Below, in pieces: positions 33,909 through 46,297 of a stretch of DNA of 64,000 bases (within the stretch, counting starts at the first letter, position 1; every line of letters starts with the position of its first letter). The DNA lies in assembly GCA_011947345.1 (NCBI GenBank), contig JAAVTG010000531.1, forward strand, positions 496,001 through 560,000. The letters are read 5' to 3'. Source of the stretch: Phytophthora quininea. Its lineage: Eukaryota > Oomycota > Peronosporomycetes > Peronosporales > Peronosporaceae. The notes beneath the pieces were generated by a model. That model did no database searches. It worked only from the letters and a program-made list of their open reading frames with translations, and was not told where the DNA came from. Both the position numbers and the translations under genes were made by a program.

Positions 33909-35461
33909 GGACAGGGTCTTCGCGCGTCGGAGCTCGAGCCTCGAGGCCTTCTCCCTCGTCCGGCAGGAAAGCGAATGGCCCCCTCTTGCAGAGGAGCGGG
34001 GCCGACGTCGTGACGCGAACCGGCTTGGCTCTTGCATGCAGCGAACCCTAGCAGGGGCAGACAGGCCGCAGCGTGAGCCGATACATTTCGGCCGTCGGAA
34101 AGCCCAGCCTGGTTTGCTTGCCCAACAGGCAAATGCGGGGCCTCTGTCTCGGCAACTGCAACGACAGCTCTTGTTGTCCTGAAGAAGGTGGTGTTGGCGT
34201 TGGCTCTGCAGGTTGCTGGCAGCGTCCGTCAAGGCAATATGCATGCGCTTGCTTGATAGATGGCTCCAGGTGGACTTGTGCAGTAACGGTGCCTCTTCCT
34301 GCTGGTAGGAGAGCTCTTGGCAGCGCTCTTGCAGAGCTCGTCACTTGCTCCGTGCGTGCTTCCCAGGGCAGGAGAACTCGCGCGAGATTGGGGGCCCGCG
34401 CGGCAGATGGCCAGACAGATTCCTAGTCGAAGCGAGCCCAGCGTCGAGATTAACTGCGGTTGAGCCAATTGCTGAGACCTCCAACTCCACCATCGCTGCA
34501 AGACCCACGAGCTCGTCATCTCCGTAGCCAGCGGCCTAAACATTTTGTCTAAACTTTTTCGTTGCCACGAGGAAGACCAGAGAATCCAGTCGAAGTTTGG
34601 TCAGGTCTGCCTAATAGGCCTCGAACACCGTGGCGTCGGTCTGAACGAACATTAGCCTGGAAAGCAAAAGCCCCGCTCCATCTCGACTGCGGTTGACGAG
34701 TTGCTTTGTCCGGCCAGCCATCAACTTGATGACCCTGTGGCTCGCGTGTTGGCCCTGCAGAGCACGGGCGAAGCTCAAGCCGGAGCGCGCCAAAATTGCT
34801 GGTGACGACAAAAGCTCGGCAGGGCTCACCGAATCTCGCTCAAGCAGCGCCTTCTTCTGCCACCTCTTCGCCAATGCTCCCTGCGGGAAAATGTAAGCCA
34901 TGCGGGGGCAAAAGCTCTGCTTTCCCGGACAGCACAATGCCAACATCGTCAATGAAAAAGCAGGCTAATCTTCATCGCGTATCTCCACCGAAAGCCGTGA
35001 TGTGTAAAATTGCCTGCCTGGTGAATGTAGATCCGGAACGTTGGCAACAGGGGGCTCGATGTTGCCGAGGCTTCCATCCAACCACAATCCAAGCTGGCTG
35101 GGATTTCTTGGCTGTCCACAATGACGGCCACTAGATGGGACAGTGGAGACGGAGACGACGGCACCGAGCGTTTGGTTGTGTGAGTACACGAACGAGACCA
35201 ACGAGCTTCGATGAGCACTTCACGAATGACTACAGCACTGTGTGGACGCAGATGAAACACTTTCGTTTGCTGGCGGGTGCACAGCCACACAGTACTCGTC
35301 GACGAACATCTTATTCAGCCCACGCCCAGTGACTAACGCGCAGGCACTGCAGACTTGCAACGTTGAAGCGCTCCTTCCGCCGTGCCATCCGCCACGAGAA
35401 ACCCAAACAACCGCACGAACTCAGATAAAAGGTCCCCCCAAAAGCTTATAAGACCACCGCA
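33909..35461. other. region without a supported gene
   Basis: About 1.5 kb. Two minus-strand stretches look mildly coding (35201-34965 with LGAVVSVSTVPSSG, and 34952-34611 with ALAKRWQKKALLERDS and AILARSGLSFARALQGQ), but they lack an ATG, clear splice sites linking them, or a recognisable family. They could be exons of a divergent gene. Confidence 0.25.
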
Positions 35462-37675
35462 CTACCGTCGAGCTGCAAGAGGTCTCGTCGAGGTCTCCAC
35501 GTCGTACTGGGTCTCTCCTTTCGCTATTATCACTGTCTCAATTCGCCGCTTGGAGTACTCGAGCTCGTGCTGACGCTTCTGATGTGCATGCAAGTCGGCG
35601 CTCTTCTTTTCACCCGATGTTGCAAGCCGCTCATCTAGATCAACAGCATTCAACCGTTCTGCCCCAGGAATTGCTTCCATGTAGACCCGCAAGTCCGCCG
35701 GAACTTCATATTTTCCTGCTGTAGCCTCAGCGCGTAGTGGTTCACCACAAGAGTCATCCATTGCGGCGTGTTCCTCTTCAAGACGTTTAGTAGTCTAGTA
35801 ATGCTGGACGGGAAACAGAAGCCCACGACTTCCGTCCGAAAGAGCGCGACCCCGATTGATTCAGCATCATCAGGAATTAATGTAGATGCAGAGCCACCAA
35901 CACGCCCGTAAGACGTCGCCTTAAGACTTTGAATCGTGCCATTCACGAACGGCTTCAGCGCAAGAATTTCAGGGACGTCCTGGTTCGACATTGCTGCAGC
36001 ATATCGTTAGTAGAATAAATCTGCAGCAGAGAAACATCACTTACGAGCTCGGTTGATGAGGAACTCATAAAGTCCGTGAACAGCGTCGTGGCCCTGGAAG
36101 AGAAGCAGCGAGTCGGCGCCGTGAATATTCTCCTGCGTGGAGGCTGGTTGAGCCATACTAGCCATCGCGTTTGTTTTGTTCTTGGTTTGACTTGCCTCGA
36201 ATGCCTTTAGCTCCTCGTCCAGCACGTGAAATTCACCCACTTCACGCTTTGTACGACTTGCGGTAATGTACGGCATGCTGTACGGCACGTTGCGATGGTG
36301 CAAAACCTTTCGGATTCGCCCATTTGACTGGGACATCACTGCAATGACCCCGTGATCTTTGGCACGTTGTTCTGATGGTATCGTTTCTTGAACATGTTGC
36401 CGACAGAGATTGAAGATGGACTCGGGATCCCCATTCTTCATCTTCGTACCATTATTTTTGAAGCAGACGACGAATTCACTTGTGCGAACGTAAAATAAGT
36501 TGTCGGGAATCTCTGTGCTTGTTTCACAGCGACGTTGATGTCGGAAACCCATATACAAATCGCGAAAAGCTTCTTGCCATGCATTCCACCGCGTCGTCAG
36601 GAACATCTTTTCCTCGCGCTTTCGTTCTCCAAGCAATCCCCAAGCAATGGTTCGCTTGTTCCTGACGAGCTGGAGCGATTTAGAAGGAGAGACGCCGGCA
36701 ACGGAGCGGCAGGATACACGAAATAATTCAAAGCTTGGAGCCACTGCACAGCCCGGCTCTCGGTGTTGCTTCTGTTGGACGCAACAAAGCTCTGCAATGC
36801 TTTTTCTTGGTTTGTGAGCTACGTAGTGGGTACAGCAGTGCTTAGACCAATTAATTAATTAGATACCGCGTTAAAAATCAAAAGCACGTACTTCAGGCGT
36901 GAAAATGGATACGGAAAGGATGTCAAGATGGCTAACTTCGTCTTGGGAACGACATCCATGGGTATACCCGAAACCTTCACGATATTCGTAGCGCACATAT
37001 GAGCACAGGCCGAAGTCACAGAGCAGCAGTTACCACGTACACGGAAGTGAGCAGGCACGTTCGCGCCAGGCAGTTGTGCCTTCTGCTTCTTTCTCGCCAA
37101 AGCTGATGAAGTATAAAGCGAACGTAACCGCGTTGACGGACTAGCCCCTATAGTGGCTCGAGACTTCTTCCGGGTCTGTGGAGACAAAAGCAACTTTGAC
37201 TCTGCTTTTGCTGGTGATGACGCAGCAGGTTGTGTAGTAGCTGTCGAGTCTGCCGGTTGATCAATAGACTGATATTCCTTGTGCAAGGCCTTCACGCTCG
37301 GGTTTTGTTTACTGGGAGACCTGCACGGATTGCTTACTTTGATACGGAGCATGAAAGCCCTGAAAACCGTACAGTAAATGCGTACCGTTCAGCTTTCGGC
37401 GGAGAGTGATCTACTCCAGCTTTATCCAACGACGTCCTCGCCTTCTTCTCAGCTGACACTTGCAGCTTCGCAGCCCGACGGCGCTTCTGCAATAGATACG
37501 ACGGACAAAATGTCAAATCGATACAACGCAGTTCTCATCTGCTTTTACGTACCCTGAGCTCCATGGGCAAAAGTCTTTTCGCTTTGGCGACATTGCACTG
37601 ACCTGGCCTGGACGTCTCCTTCGCTGTAGGCTCCTTCGCGGGCTCCGGCGCGTCGTCTCCATGGCCGATCGCCAT
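35462..37675 (-). CDS. DONSON: DONSON homologue (replication fork protein)
   Basis: Five exons: 37675-37553, 37486-37386, 37320-36892, about 36805-36045 and 35993-35462. The N-terminus is basic and disordered (KRRRAAKLQVSAEKKARTS). The core has the DONSON order: VQWLQALNYFVYPAAPLPAS, then WNAWQEAFRDLYMGFR, then NLFYVRTSEFVVCFKNNGT, then GHDAVHGLYEFLINRA, then VPEILALKPFVNGTIQSLKA. Frame breaks are at CCCC 36638-36641 and TTTT 35711-35714, one base each. The exon-4 acceptor is uncertain (36805 or 36818). In animals DONSON helps load GINS and activates the CMG helicase at origins and protects stalled forks. It is divergent from the TrhO gene across 170 bp. Confidence 0.85.
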
Positions 37676-37845
37676 GTTTGTTGATGGAGCTCCTCACAAA
37701 TGTGTACCACTTCTGCGTCCAGTTTATTCTGCCATGTTGCATACAAACGCTGTGTAACTTGGTTTAACACGACAATTTGCGTTGGACAGTGCAACTTGCC
37801 AACAAACGTGAGGACCGCTCGCCATTCGATCACTCGCCGCCTCAA

Positions 37846-39143
37846 ATGGTCACCAGTGCTGCCGCTTCCGAGCCCGTGGGCCACTCCGTGATCCTCTTCT
37901 ACAAGTATGCAGAGGTGGTATATCCGCAGGAGCTTAAACAGGAGCAGCAGCAGCTCTGCGAGCGCTTGGGACTGGTGGGACGCATCCTCATCAGCGAAGA
38001 AGGCATTAACGCCACGCTGTCCAGTGCCTCGCGAGCCAAAATCGACAAGTACATCGCCTTCCTGTGCGCGCACGAGGTGTTCAACATGAGCCCCGAAGAT
38101 TTCAAGCACAGCTTCCACCAGCACGAGGCGCCGCCGTTTACAGGACTCATCATCAAGCACGTCAAGGAGATTGTGTCAACCGGCGGCATCGTTGCTCGTC
38201 CGGACATGTCGGCGTCCGACGAAGCACGCGGTTATTTAACACCGCAACAGTTTCATGAGGCGATGCGCCAAGCTGCGGTGGACAAGGAAGGCACGGTGGT
38301 GCTGGATGTTCGTGCGCACAAAGAGTTCCTTGTTGGCCACTTTGAAAATGCAGTGGACCCGAAAGTCAAGAACTTCTCCGAGTACTATGCATTTCTGCAA
38401 CAACGTGTGGACGACATGAAGGACAAGAAGGTGCTCATGTACTGTACTGGAGGCATCCGCTGCGAGAAGGCTTCAAACTTTCTGCGTAGTCAAGGCGTGC
38501 AGGACGTGCACCACCTCAAAGGTGGCATTCACAAGTACCTGGAAGCGTTCCAAGACGGAGGCTTCTTCCGTGGCAAGAATTTTGTCTTTGACAAGCGGTG
38601 TGTGTTGCGATGGTGGTTACGTAAGTCTTCTAACGATCTTTTTGCAGGGTACTGATGGGAGCTCAAAACAGCAATAAAGTGGTGGGCAAATGCATCGAGT
38701 GCCACGCTCCATTCGACGAGTTCAGCGGACGCAAAGTGTGCACTGTGTGCCGCGACTTGGTGCTGGTGTGTGATAGCTGCTACTACGCTCGTCACGGCGA
38801 GGTGCACTGCACTGATCACCAGAACCTGACGCACTGCTACGTCACATTCCTCCAGTACGTGCCTCGCGACCAACTGCTCGAGCATCAGAAGGCGCTCGAG
38901 GAGATCCTGTCGAATCTGCTGGAGGACAAGAGCAGCAGTAAGAACAAGCGCCGCTCGATCCGCAACCAGCTCAACAAAATTGCAGCTCGACTGGAGGCCA
39001 TCGACGCCGATCCGGAGGCTGCGGCGGCTGTGCTGGCATTGGACCCTCGCCCCATCCACTGCCGCACCTGCGGGCTCGATACATGCATGGGCAATTGCTG
39101 GGGCTTCTGGAGCGACGACGTTTTGCCTCCTCCGGCCAACTAA
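37846..39143 (+). CDS. TrhO/TSTD2-type rhodanese-domain protein
   Basis: ATG at 37846 (MVTSAAASEPVGHSVILFYK). Exons 37846-38597 and 38648-39143. The N-terminal domain contains GRILISEEGINATLS, typical of the UPF0176/TrhO family. The rhodanese domain carries VVLDVRAHKEFLVGHFENAV and the active-site loop YCTGGIRCEKAS with a catalytic Cys, then LKGGIHKYLEAFQ. The C-terminal half is rich in paired cysteines (CIECHAPF, CTVCRDL, CDSCYY, CRTCGLDTCMGNC) and may bind zinc. Bacterial TrhO makes 5-hydroxyuridine at tRNA position 34 using prephenate-independent O2 chemistry; TSTD2 is the animal relative. The frame is intact. A tRNA-modification role is inferred from family membership. Confidence 0.88.
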
Positions 39144-39230
39144 GCTTTAGTCAATTTTTTGTACTTGATTTTTGTATGGCAACTTCAACTTGCTGTTTCC
39201 TGTTTTTCTTGAGTGCGGAATCGAACTCAA

Positions 39231-40545
39231 ATGGAGGGCAGAGCGAAGGTCGCTTCTAAGAGGAAGCGCGCCCCTCCTGTCGCCAAAAAGAAGCGAGCGG
39301 CCGCAGTGAAAAGAAGCAGACCACAGCCGAGAAGAAGAAGCACGTGCGGGAATTGGCCAAGGCGTGCCGGTGGTCAGAGGTGCGGTCAAAGCTTGAATAA
39401 TGGAAGTCATCCTCACCTGCTTGCAGATAGAAAAACTCTACGGGAAGAAGATCCTAGTCAAGGCTAAAGCGTGTAAGGTGTGCATGCTGTGTCGGGTAGA
39501 TCACTGTCTGAAGGACAATTCTGCTGAGCGCAGACGCAGAGAAGGAGAGGGAGAAGAACCACGTGCAGAAGACCTACCAAGATGTTGCCAGAGAGGTTTT
39601 GATGAGGAACGGCTACCTAGATGGGTCTCAGGATGCTATCTCTGCTGTTACCACGCCTGCAGTGGTGCAACCAGTGATATCCAGCTCTATCAACCAGCCT
39701 CCTACAGTCCAGAACACAGCTACCCCGGGAAATTGACGAAGGCGCAGCAGCAGCGGATTGCTATGCAGAGACAAAAGGCTCTTGAACGACGCAATCGCGC
39801 TCAGGAAGCTGCTAGGGCGAGAGTGCCTACTGTCATCCCGTGCAAACCGACCGAAAACGGGGCTGGACTTATAACCTCGCAGCCATATTCATCTCGGCCG
39901 CCTCGGCAATATGCTGTCGTTTCTCGACCAAACCTGAACGCCACTTGGTACAATAACGAGCAGCGTCGAGTTGTCACGCCCGAGTACCAGGGTGCAAAGA
40001 GCCCAGATATCGATAACGAGGATTTACATTTGTGGGATGACCTGGAGGCGGCAGCGGAAATCGTGCAATGGGAAAAGGAGCACATGGCGGAGGTTGCATT
40101 GGATGGAACCCAAGCAAAAAGCGTCAGCAAGCAGAGAAGCCCAAGCCATGATGTGAACAAGCAAAATGCTGAAAGTGCGAATTCATTGCTATCGCAAGAG
40201 CTCGCTGCAGCGGCGGAAATCGTGCAATGGGAACTAGAGCACGAGGATACTGCTAAGGACCCCGTTGAAGATTGCAACAGTGCTGAGGCTCCGCAGTTTC
40301 AACTCCTTTCAGCTGGCGGGTTGGTGCATCCAGCTCAACAACACACTGTCGATCAAGCAAATACACCTCATGTTCGGCACACTGAAGCGCAAAAGCAGAC
40401 AAAACCGCATCGTAAGCGCTTACAGGCTGCAATTGCTCCAGGTCAGCTTCATATTTATTGCTGTCCGCAGAGTGTTCAACTACTTCTACAACACCAACTG
40501 CTCCATTGCGCCTATACTAACCTATTGCTAACCTACTCTACTTAA
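39231..40545 (+). CDS. nuclear-type protein with RPA32-binding-like helix
   Basis: Exons 39231-39379, 39427-39472 and 39534-40545 with GT-AG borders. The start MEGRAKVASKRKRAPPVAKK is very basic. Coherent sequence runs through KKKHVRELAKACRWSE, then EKNHVQKTYQDVAREVLMRN. The helix LTKAQQQRIAMQRQKALERR resembles the RPA32-binding motif of SMARCAL1 ([20 protein letters not shown]), TIPIN, XPA and UNG2. Two copies of AAAEIVQWEKEH/AAAEIVQWELEH follow. Frame breaks at AAAAA 39285-39289 and about 39727-39732 need one base each. The last 60 residues look unlike coding sequence, so the true end may lie earlier. It has no helicase domain. RPA binding is an inference from one motif. Confidence 0.55.
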
Positions 40546-40840
40546 TCCTATTTTGTTGTTGAAGCTGTCGACAGCAACACAGCTTCTGGGAAAATCCAGA
40601 GTTCGATGAAGTCACCAAAACCCCAGCGAGATTCAACGGCCGAGTTCATGTAGGTCACCGTTTTCCTATGTGTCAACAAATGGGCTGACATATCGGCAAC
40701 TTCATCTTGTGCAGTGACCAGCACGTCTGGGAGGAGAAGATGGAGCTCCCAGTGTTGGAGTTTCTCGATATGATGCTGGCGTGAAGCGAATATCGCGGGC
40801 ATCGACATGGCCAGGCAGTCTTGCATGGTCACAATGCTGC

Positions 40841-43802
40841 TCATTCATACTTCCGGCAAACAGGGTCGGCATAAACAAGATGGTTTTCCCAAACCACCAA
40901 GTCATCTTCCTCCGACGAGAATGGAAGGACCAATCCGATGCTGTTAAAGTTTTTAGCACTGTCGTATTCGACGTTCACGTATTTCTCCAATTGCTCCAGC
41001 AGCACATACCACAGCGATCGAGTCGGCGCATCAGCCTCCTCTTGCTTTCGCTGGCGCTCGTTATTGTAAAGGAAGTTTCCATACAGTCCGGAAAACACAT
41101 GCTCGTAAAGTGCTGAGAGGAGCACTTCATTGAATTCGAACGCCCAAGACTGTTGTCGCCAAATTTGCCAAAGCGCGTCCAGCCACTGAACAAACACAGG
41201 AGACTGCTCCTCGAGTTCCTGCTGTCCTGGCCCTTCGCCATGGCCGTACCGATAGCGAAACATGTGCCCAAACGAGCACCATTCCTTCTCAATGAGGCAT
41301 AGCAACCCTCGGATAGTACGGTAATATGGATCCAACAGAAGCTGCACCATAGCTGTCAGCTGAGGTGTGCGATCCCACCCATCGCTGCAATGAATCATTA
41401 CTGAGTCGCTTTGACATAAATACCGGCAAATTTCCTGCGACGTCGACAAAATGTTCGACAAGTGAAGGAACCAAAACGTGTTCCTCAACTGGAATGTCCA
41501 CTCACTGCCGTCGCGCTCTTGACCTGGTTGACATACTGCTGCCAGAGACGCATACGACGATCGCACAGCATGAATATTCGCAATATCACAAAAGTGAAGC
41601 TCCGAGTTCGGGTAGTTCCGGGGATCTTCTGTGCCTTTACCTTGCGCTGAATTGGCTGCAGCCGCCATTTGACTCCTAGCATCGAAAAATGAAACTTCGC
41701 ATCGCCATACGCACTCGTGGCATGTTGGAGGGCGGAGACCATCTTTGGTCAGCTTCCACGACGTATCCACTCAAGCCTGTGCAGGGCTGCGCACATCGAC
41801 ACACTAGTGCTCCAGTTTGCGGATGGCGCCAGACTACAGCAGGAATACGACTCGCACTGCGATAAGCACTCAGCTCGCGCAGATCATCCTCGTCTAAAAC
41901 CGACGGGACCACGAACATCTCGGGATACGATGGGAACATGGTGTAATCCGAGTTGTCGTATATCCGCATCCAGCTATCTTCGTCGAGCAGTTTTAGTCGT
42001 CGATAATCTTCCTCCGGGTCATAGAACGTACCGTTTGGCGTCTTCAGTCCGGTTCCATCGGCTGCCGCTGCAACTTTCACGTCTTCCTTCTGCATCAAAG
42101 CTTGGTAGTGCAAATGCGCAAACAGGTAATGTGGTGACGAGCCCATCGCGTAGAGATCCCAGATGCAGCTCAAGAAATCAGAGCACGTGTCTTCATCTTG
42201 GAATGCCAGTGACGCCCGAAGCAAGTTCTTACCTTCAATGTTAGCAACATGAGGAGCTGTCGTGGAGCTTTCCGCCAAGAGAATCGAGGCTATAGGGATC
42301 TCCATTGCATCCTTGGTGCTTAGTGCTTGCCAAATAATTCGGTAGTTTGTGAGCACCAAGGTACCGTCAATACTGAAATGGGGTGCTGTACCTAGCACCA
42401 TTTCCCCGACAAGGTGTGTCACTTGCCCAACTCCTCGAAAAGCACCTTTAACCGTGTGCGTTCCTAAACCGAGCATCCCCATCCCCAAGCCTTTTGCAAA
42501 ACCAAACACCCCACCGCTTGCACCACCTTGATACGTTTTGTTAACAAGTCCAGCAGCGCCTTTCAGGAACGCACTACCCACACTAGTAGATGCACGAAAG
42601 AGGCCTCTCCCCAATGATCGAGTGGGATGGTTATAGTCACGAGTAAAACAGTTTTCAGTTTGTACCTTGTGACCCGCAGCGCCCAATGATGCGTATGACC
42701 GCGGGGGCATTGGCTTCCCAGACCCTTCTTCACTGAAGTCGCCAGTCTCGCCGTCATCTTCGGATGAAGACGACATCGCTAGCATGTCATGTTTCGCCTG
42801 TTCTTCACCACTGTCATCACCTTTGTAGAAAATAATATAAGCTGCTTTGTTCACACGTAGCCGAACAATTTCGCCAGGCACAGGATAAATTTCGCCAATA
42901 AGCGGCTGCGACTCGTCCGCAGGAAGCGTCAGTTGAAACGTAGGCGTAATGCGACCTCCATTGTATCCATAATTGTCTAGTCGCAGTGTCGTTGGTGAGT
43001 TACCACTGCGTGCGCTCCTCGCAGGACTGTATCCTGGTGGCAATCTCTCAATTGCGTCGTAGCTACCGTAGCCATTGCTGTGTGCGAACCGGAAGGCTTC
43101 GTTTTCATAAATAGGATAAAAAGTGGTGGGTGTACCAGAGTTGCTGCCGCTTCCAACACTGCCGTTGCCCGCACTGACTGCGACTGCATCTGTGAACGAG
43201 AAGTCGTCATAGTCTCCCAGGTCCGAGAAGCTACTGGAGGTCTGTCTCGTCACACTGGGTGGTCCTAAGCTCGCCGCGTTCGTATCTGTCTCAAAGTCGA
43301 GTGCAATTGCCAACTGGAACGGGTCCTGCTCCTGCTTTCTGTCCTCACCTTGTCCGAGGCCTTTGCACTCTTCGTCGTCTGTAGTCTCTGCGTCAGTCTC
43401 TCGTTGCTCGTGTTTGTCTTCTGCAGCGCTCATGGCCCTAGTAATGTGCACTTTTTCCTTGTCAGCATCACTGCCGCGTTCGTCCAGATCGGAATCTGTT
43501 TCTGTGGCCGTAGCGGACGTCGGAGCCGCGTTGGAGACTACTGGACTATAACTGTGTTTACTCTGCCGTCCTGACGTGGAGAAATAGTCTCCAGTGGACC
43601 CGTTACTGCTGGATGACGTGGGCGACATGGCCTCCAGCGGCCGCGCGTACAGCACGCTCGTGAACTCGTCCTCCTTCTGCGCAGTCTTGGCGGCGGGCGT
43701 GGAAGGCGGCGGGACCTCGATGCTGGTGGTGCTGAGTCGCCCCAGACCGTCGTCGCCTCTCGTCACGTTCACGTACAGCTCGCTGTCGCGCGGGCTGGCC
43801 AT
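40841..43802 (-). CDS. myotubularin-family phosphoinositide 3-phosphatase
   Basis: ATG 43802 begins MASPRDSELYVNVTRGDDGL. The first 330 residues are Ser/Asp-rich and disordered. A GRAM/PH-like segment follows (GTLVLTNYRIIWQALSTK), preceded by a Gly-rich stretch (GLGMGMLGLGTHTVKGAF). The phosphatase core has VVWRHPQTGALVCRCAQP, then FHFFDARS, NSELHFCDIANIHAVR, and the catalytic CX5R loop IHCSDGWDRTPQLTAMVQLL, so it is catalytically complete. Frame breaks at 41744-41746 and 41685-41689 (TTTTT on the coding strand) each need one base. Active myotubularins dephosphorylate PI3P and PI(3,5)P2 on endosomes. At about 985 residues it is longer than animal MTM1 because of the N-terminal extension. Confidence 0.93.
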
Positions 43803-43818
43803 CGGCGGAATGAAAGTG
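43803..43818 (-). promoter_or_regulatory. initiator-like sequence just upstream of the myotubularin start
   Basis: The minus strand reads CACTTTCATTCCGCCG directly before the ATG. TCATTCCG is an exact fit to the oomycete initiator core. If used, the leader would be only about 11 nt, or translation would start at a later ATG. Confidence 0.4.
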
Positions 43819-44292
43819 TGCGTTCCTTCCTGGTTATGGGCGTTTTTGTATGAAGTGGAGAGGGGAGACCAAATAAAGGAGTGATGGTCGCTGTAGTTTC
43901 AATAGGGGTAGGTTTGGAAACCACTTGCGCTCAGTATACCGACTTGGTTGGCTATGCGAACGCAGGTTGTGACGTGCTGTGCCCCAAGGAGCTGTTGCTT
44001 GAGGAGACGTTCTGAGTCACGCCCGCTTCGCTATGCGTGCAATGTCTCTTAGCTACTGAGATTTTTTCCGTAAAAATAAGCATTAAAAACTAACTTGTTG
44101 AGCATTGCGATCCTTCAATTGCAGACCATTCCGTCGTGAAAGATCTTGCAATGGGACTGGAATGGTGGCACTAGTGCTGCTGCTTGAAGCCCCAGTTACT
44201 GGACGGTGTAGCAACGCGCTGAGGAAGACGTCGTGTGTGTTGGTTTGTTTATGACGCCACCTAGTTGTTGTTCTGCTCTGCTTTCCACTGAG

Positions 44293-44975
44293 TTATGTCT
44301 GGTGACGCATGTCGACGTGCTCAGGGCGTCTAGAATCCACCCACTGGAATCGCATGCCATCTGGACCATCGAGGTTCCACTTCGTCTCGTCGCTGAAGAC
44401 GATATGGCACAACTCGAGGTCGTCCATGAGCGCCATGTCGGCAGCCCACTTCACACGTGCGTCGCGATGCCGTTTCGTGAGCATGAGACCGGCCTTGATC
44501 TTCTTGTAGGTAAGCCAGTCGACGTCCTTGAGCACGCGCTGGATCGTGCGCACACTGCAGGTCAACTGAAGCTTGTTCTTCACCTTTACTGCCGACAATT
44601 TCTCCGCGGAGACCGCTCTCAAGATCCTCCTCTTCTCGCGTTTGGTCACAGACGGAGAACTTCCTTGGCGACGCATGCCGCGTTGCTTTGCAGGAGAGCT
44701 GGCGACCTTGCGGCACGCCCCCAGAGACCGGTGGAGACCCGCAGCGATGGCACACCCGACGCGGAAAGCGACTTGATCGACTTGCGCTCTTGGTCCGTCA
44801 GTAACTTGCCTCTCACCATCCAGTTCGATTCGAAAGTGAGGCACAGCGTCCACCAGTCATTGGTCATGGCTCAAATGCAATTACAACGCAAAATGAATGG
44901 TTGGGACCAAACTTACGCAATGTTACCGAGGGTGTAAATGACTGTTCATTACTTTTGTCGCACCGTCATATGTAA
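44293..44975 (-). mobile_element. Tc1/mariner-type transposon fragment
   Basis: The transposase starts at ATG 44820 (MVRGKLLTDQERKSIKSLSA), has a helix-turn-helix region (SVTKREKRRILRAVSAEKL, then LTCSVRTIQRVLKDVDWLTY) and the first catalytic Asp in IVFSDETKWNLDGPDG, then stops at 44293. The remaining catalytic residues are missing. One base loss near 44750 shifts the frame after LSASGV. Upstream of the start, 44957-44975 reads CGGTGCGACAAAAGTAATG on the minus strand and probably belongs to the terminal repeat. I find no matching repeat on the other side, so the element is truncated. Confidence 0.75.
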
Positions 44976-44989
44976 TATTCTGGTAAAAC

Positions 44990-45890
44990 TTTTGACTGAC
45001 TCGTCATTAGCCGATGAAACATGCGCCAATCGAAAGCTCTTAAAAACACGTTATGATAGTACATGTTGGTTTTCACGCCTTGCTGCCTTGACGTCGAAAT
45101 GAAAAGTGAGTAAGATTGAAAAGAGCGATTAGCTAGCTACCTTCCTGCTCCCGCTCCTGCAGCGGCGTCTTCTCCAAAGGGTCGCTCGGTACGCAATCTG
45201 GCAGTGCACTACGTAAACCTCCGGCCTTGTCAGCGCTCGCAGCGTGCACTCACCGCGTACCACGTCGTCCTCGCAGACTTTTCATGCTAATGCTTGGCCA
45301 GGAATTGATATGCATCGGTGACGAACTGCGTTTGCTGCATTTCATGCGAGGCATCCCTCGGATGACTATCTGCCTGACGGTTTGCAGATTCACCGTCAAC
45401 AGTACAATCTGGGCTGAAAACGGCTGAAATTGGCCGAGCTGAAGCCGAAAACCATCATGTTCATAAAACCTGGCGAGCACTGTAGGTAACATTCACTTGT
45501 GCCCAGCCTTCGTAAGACAGTCAGCTGACAAAGAAGCGCTGGACTGTGATTCGTCAAAAGGGCACTTCGGAGCCAACAATAGCTAAGACGGTGTAGGAGA
45601 AGCAGGCGCCGTGAACAGAGCTACAAGTGAGTGGATTTAGTTTTCTTTCCTCTTCTTCCTGGGTCTGAACTCTAACGTGCGTGCGTTTGAGTTGATTTTT
45701 GTGCGCAGCTTGACAAACTAGACGAAGCATCGTCGTGACCTTCAGCTGCGTAGTTCTGCGTGAACTTGTCGAGGAGCTGAGCGGCAGGCTGTTCACACCA
45801 GTGACGCAAAGAATTGCAGCCTGCTGCTCGGTCATTGAGGAAGGAGGCAGCGAGCCAGTTTCTCTCTCAATTGCAGCTGAAATGGGCTCC
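44990..45890. other. intergenic, transposon-flanking DNA
   Basis: About 900 bases with only short open frames and no recognisable motif. It lies between the Tc1/mariner fragment and the Crypton remnant and is probably old element or filler sequence. Confidence 0.35.
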
Positions 45891-46297
45891 ATCATCATGC
45901 GCCATTCTGAGCAAGTTTGACGCTTCTTTCGTGTCGACAGGTCATGCGTGGGCACTGACCTGTACGGAGGCTTGCCTGCGGCTTCGTTCCCAAATCACCA
46001 CAGGTGTCAAGCATGCAGTACATCTGTACTCGGAAAGTCGAAGCTTTTGAAAGTGCGTGCGGCTTGCCGTCGCTTGGCCAAAAGTGAATAGTGGTTGTCG
46101 GCGGAGTACCATGAGGATGAACTGCGTCCGAGCACGGGTTGCGATCTTCTAACACTCTACGCATTGTGTCCTCAAGCTGCTGCTGCGTTATACCAGTCCC
46201 TCGTATCCCCTTTTCTTCCAGTAGTTTCGCAAATCGAGCAGCCAAGGCCTCAGGAAGAGCACTTCTGTGGTCTGTATTTCCTTCTGCAGCCCAAACA

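Noticed and set aside
44293..44820. Active Tc1/mariner element
   Set aside because: Only the DNA-binding region and first catalytic Asp remain; the other catalytic acids and the second terminal repeat are absent.
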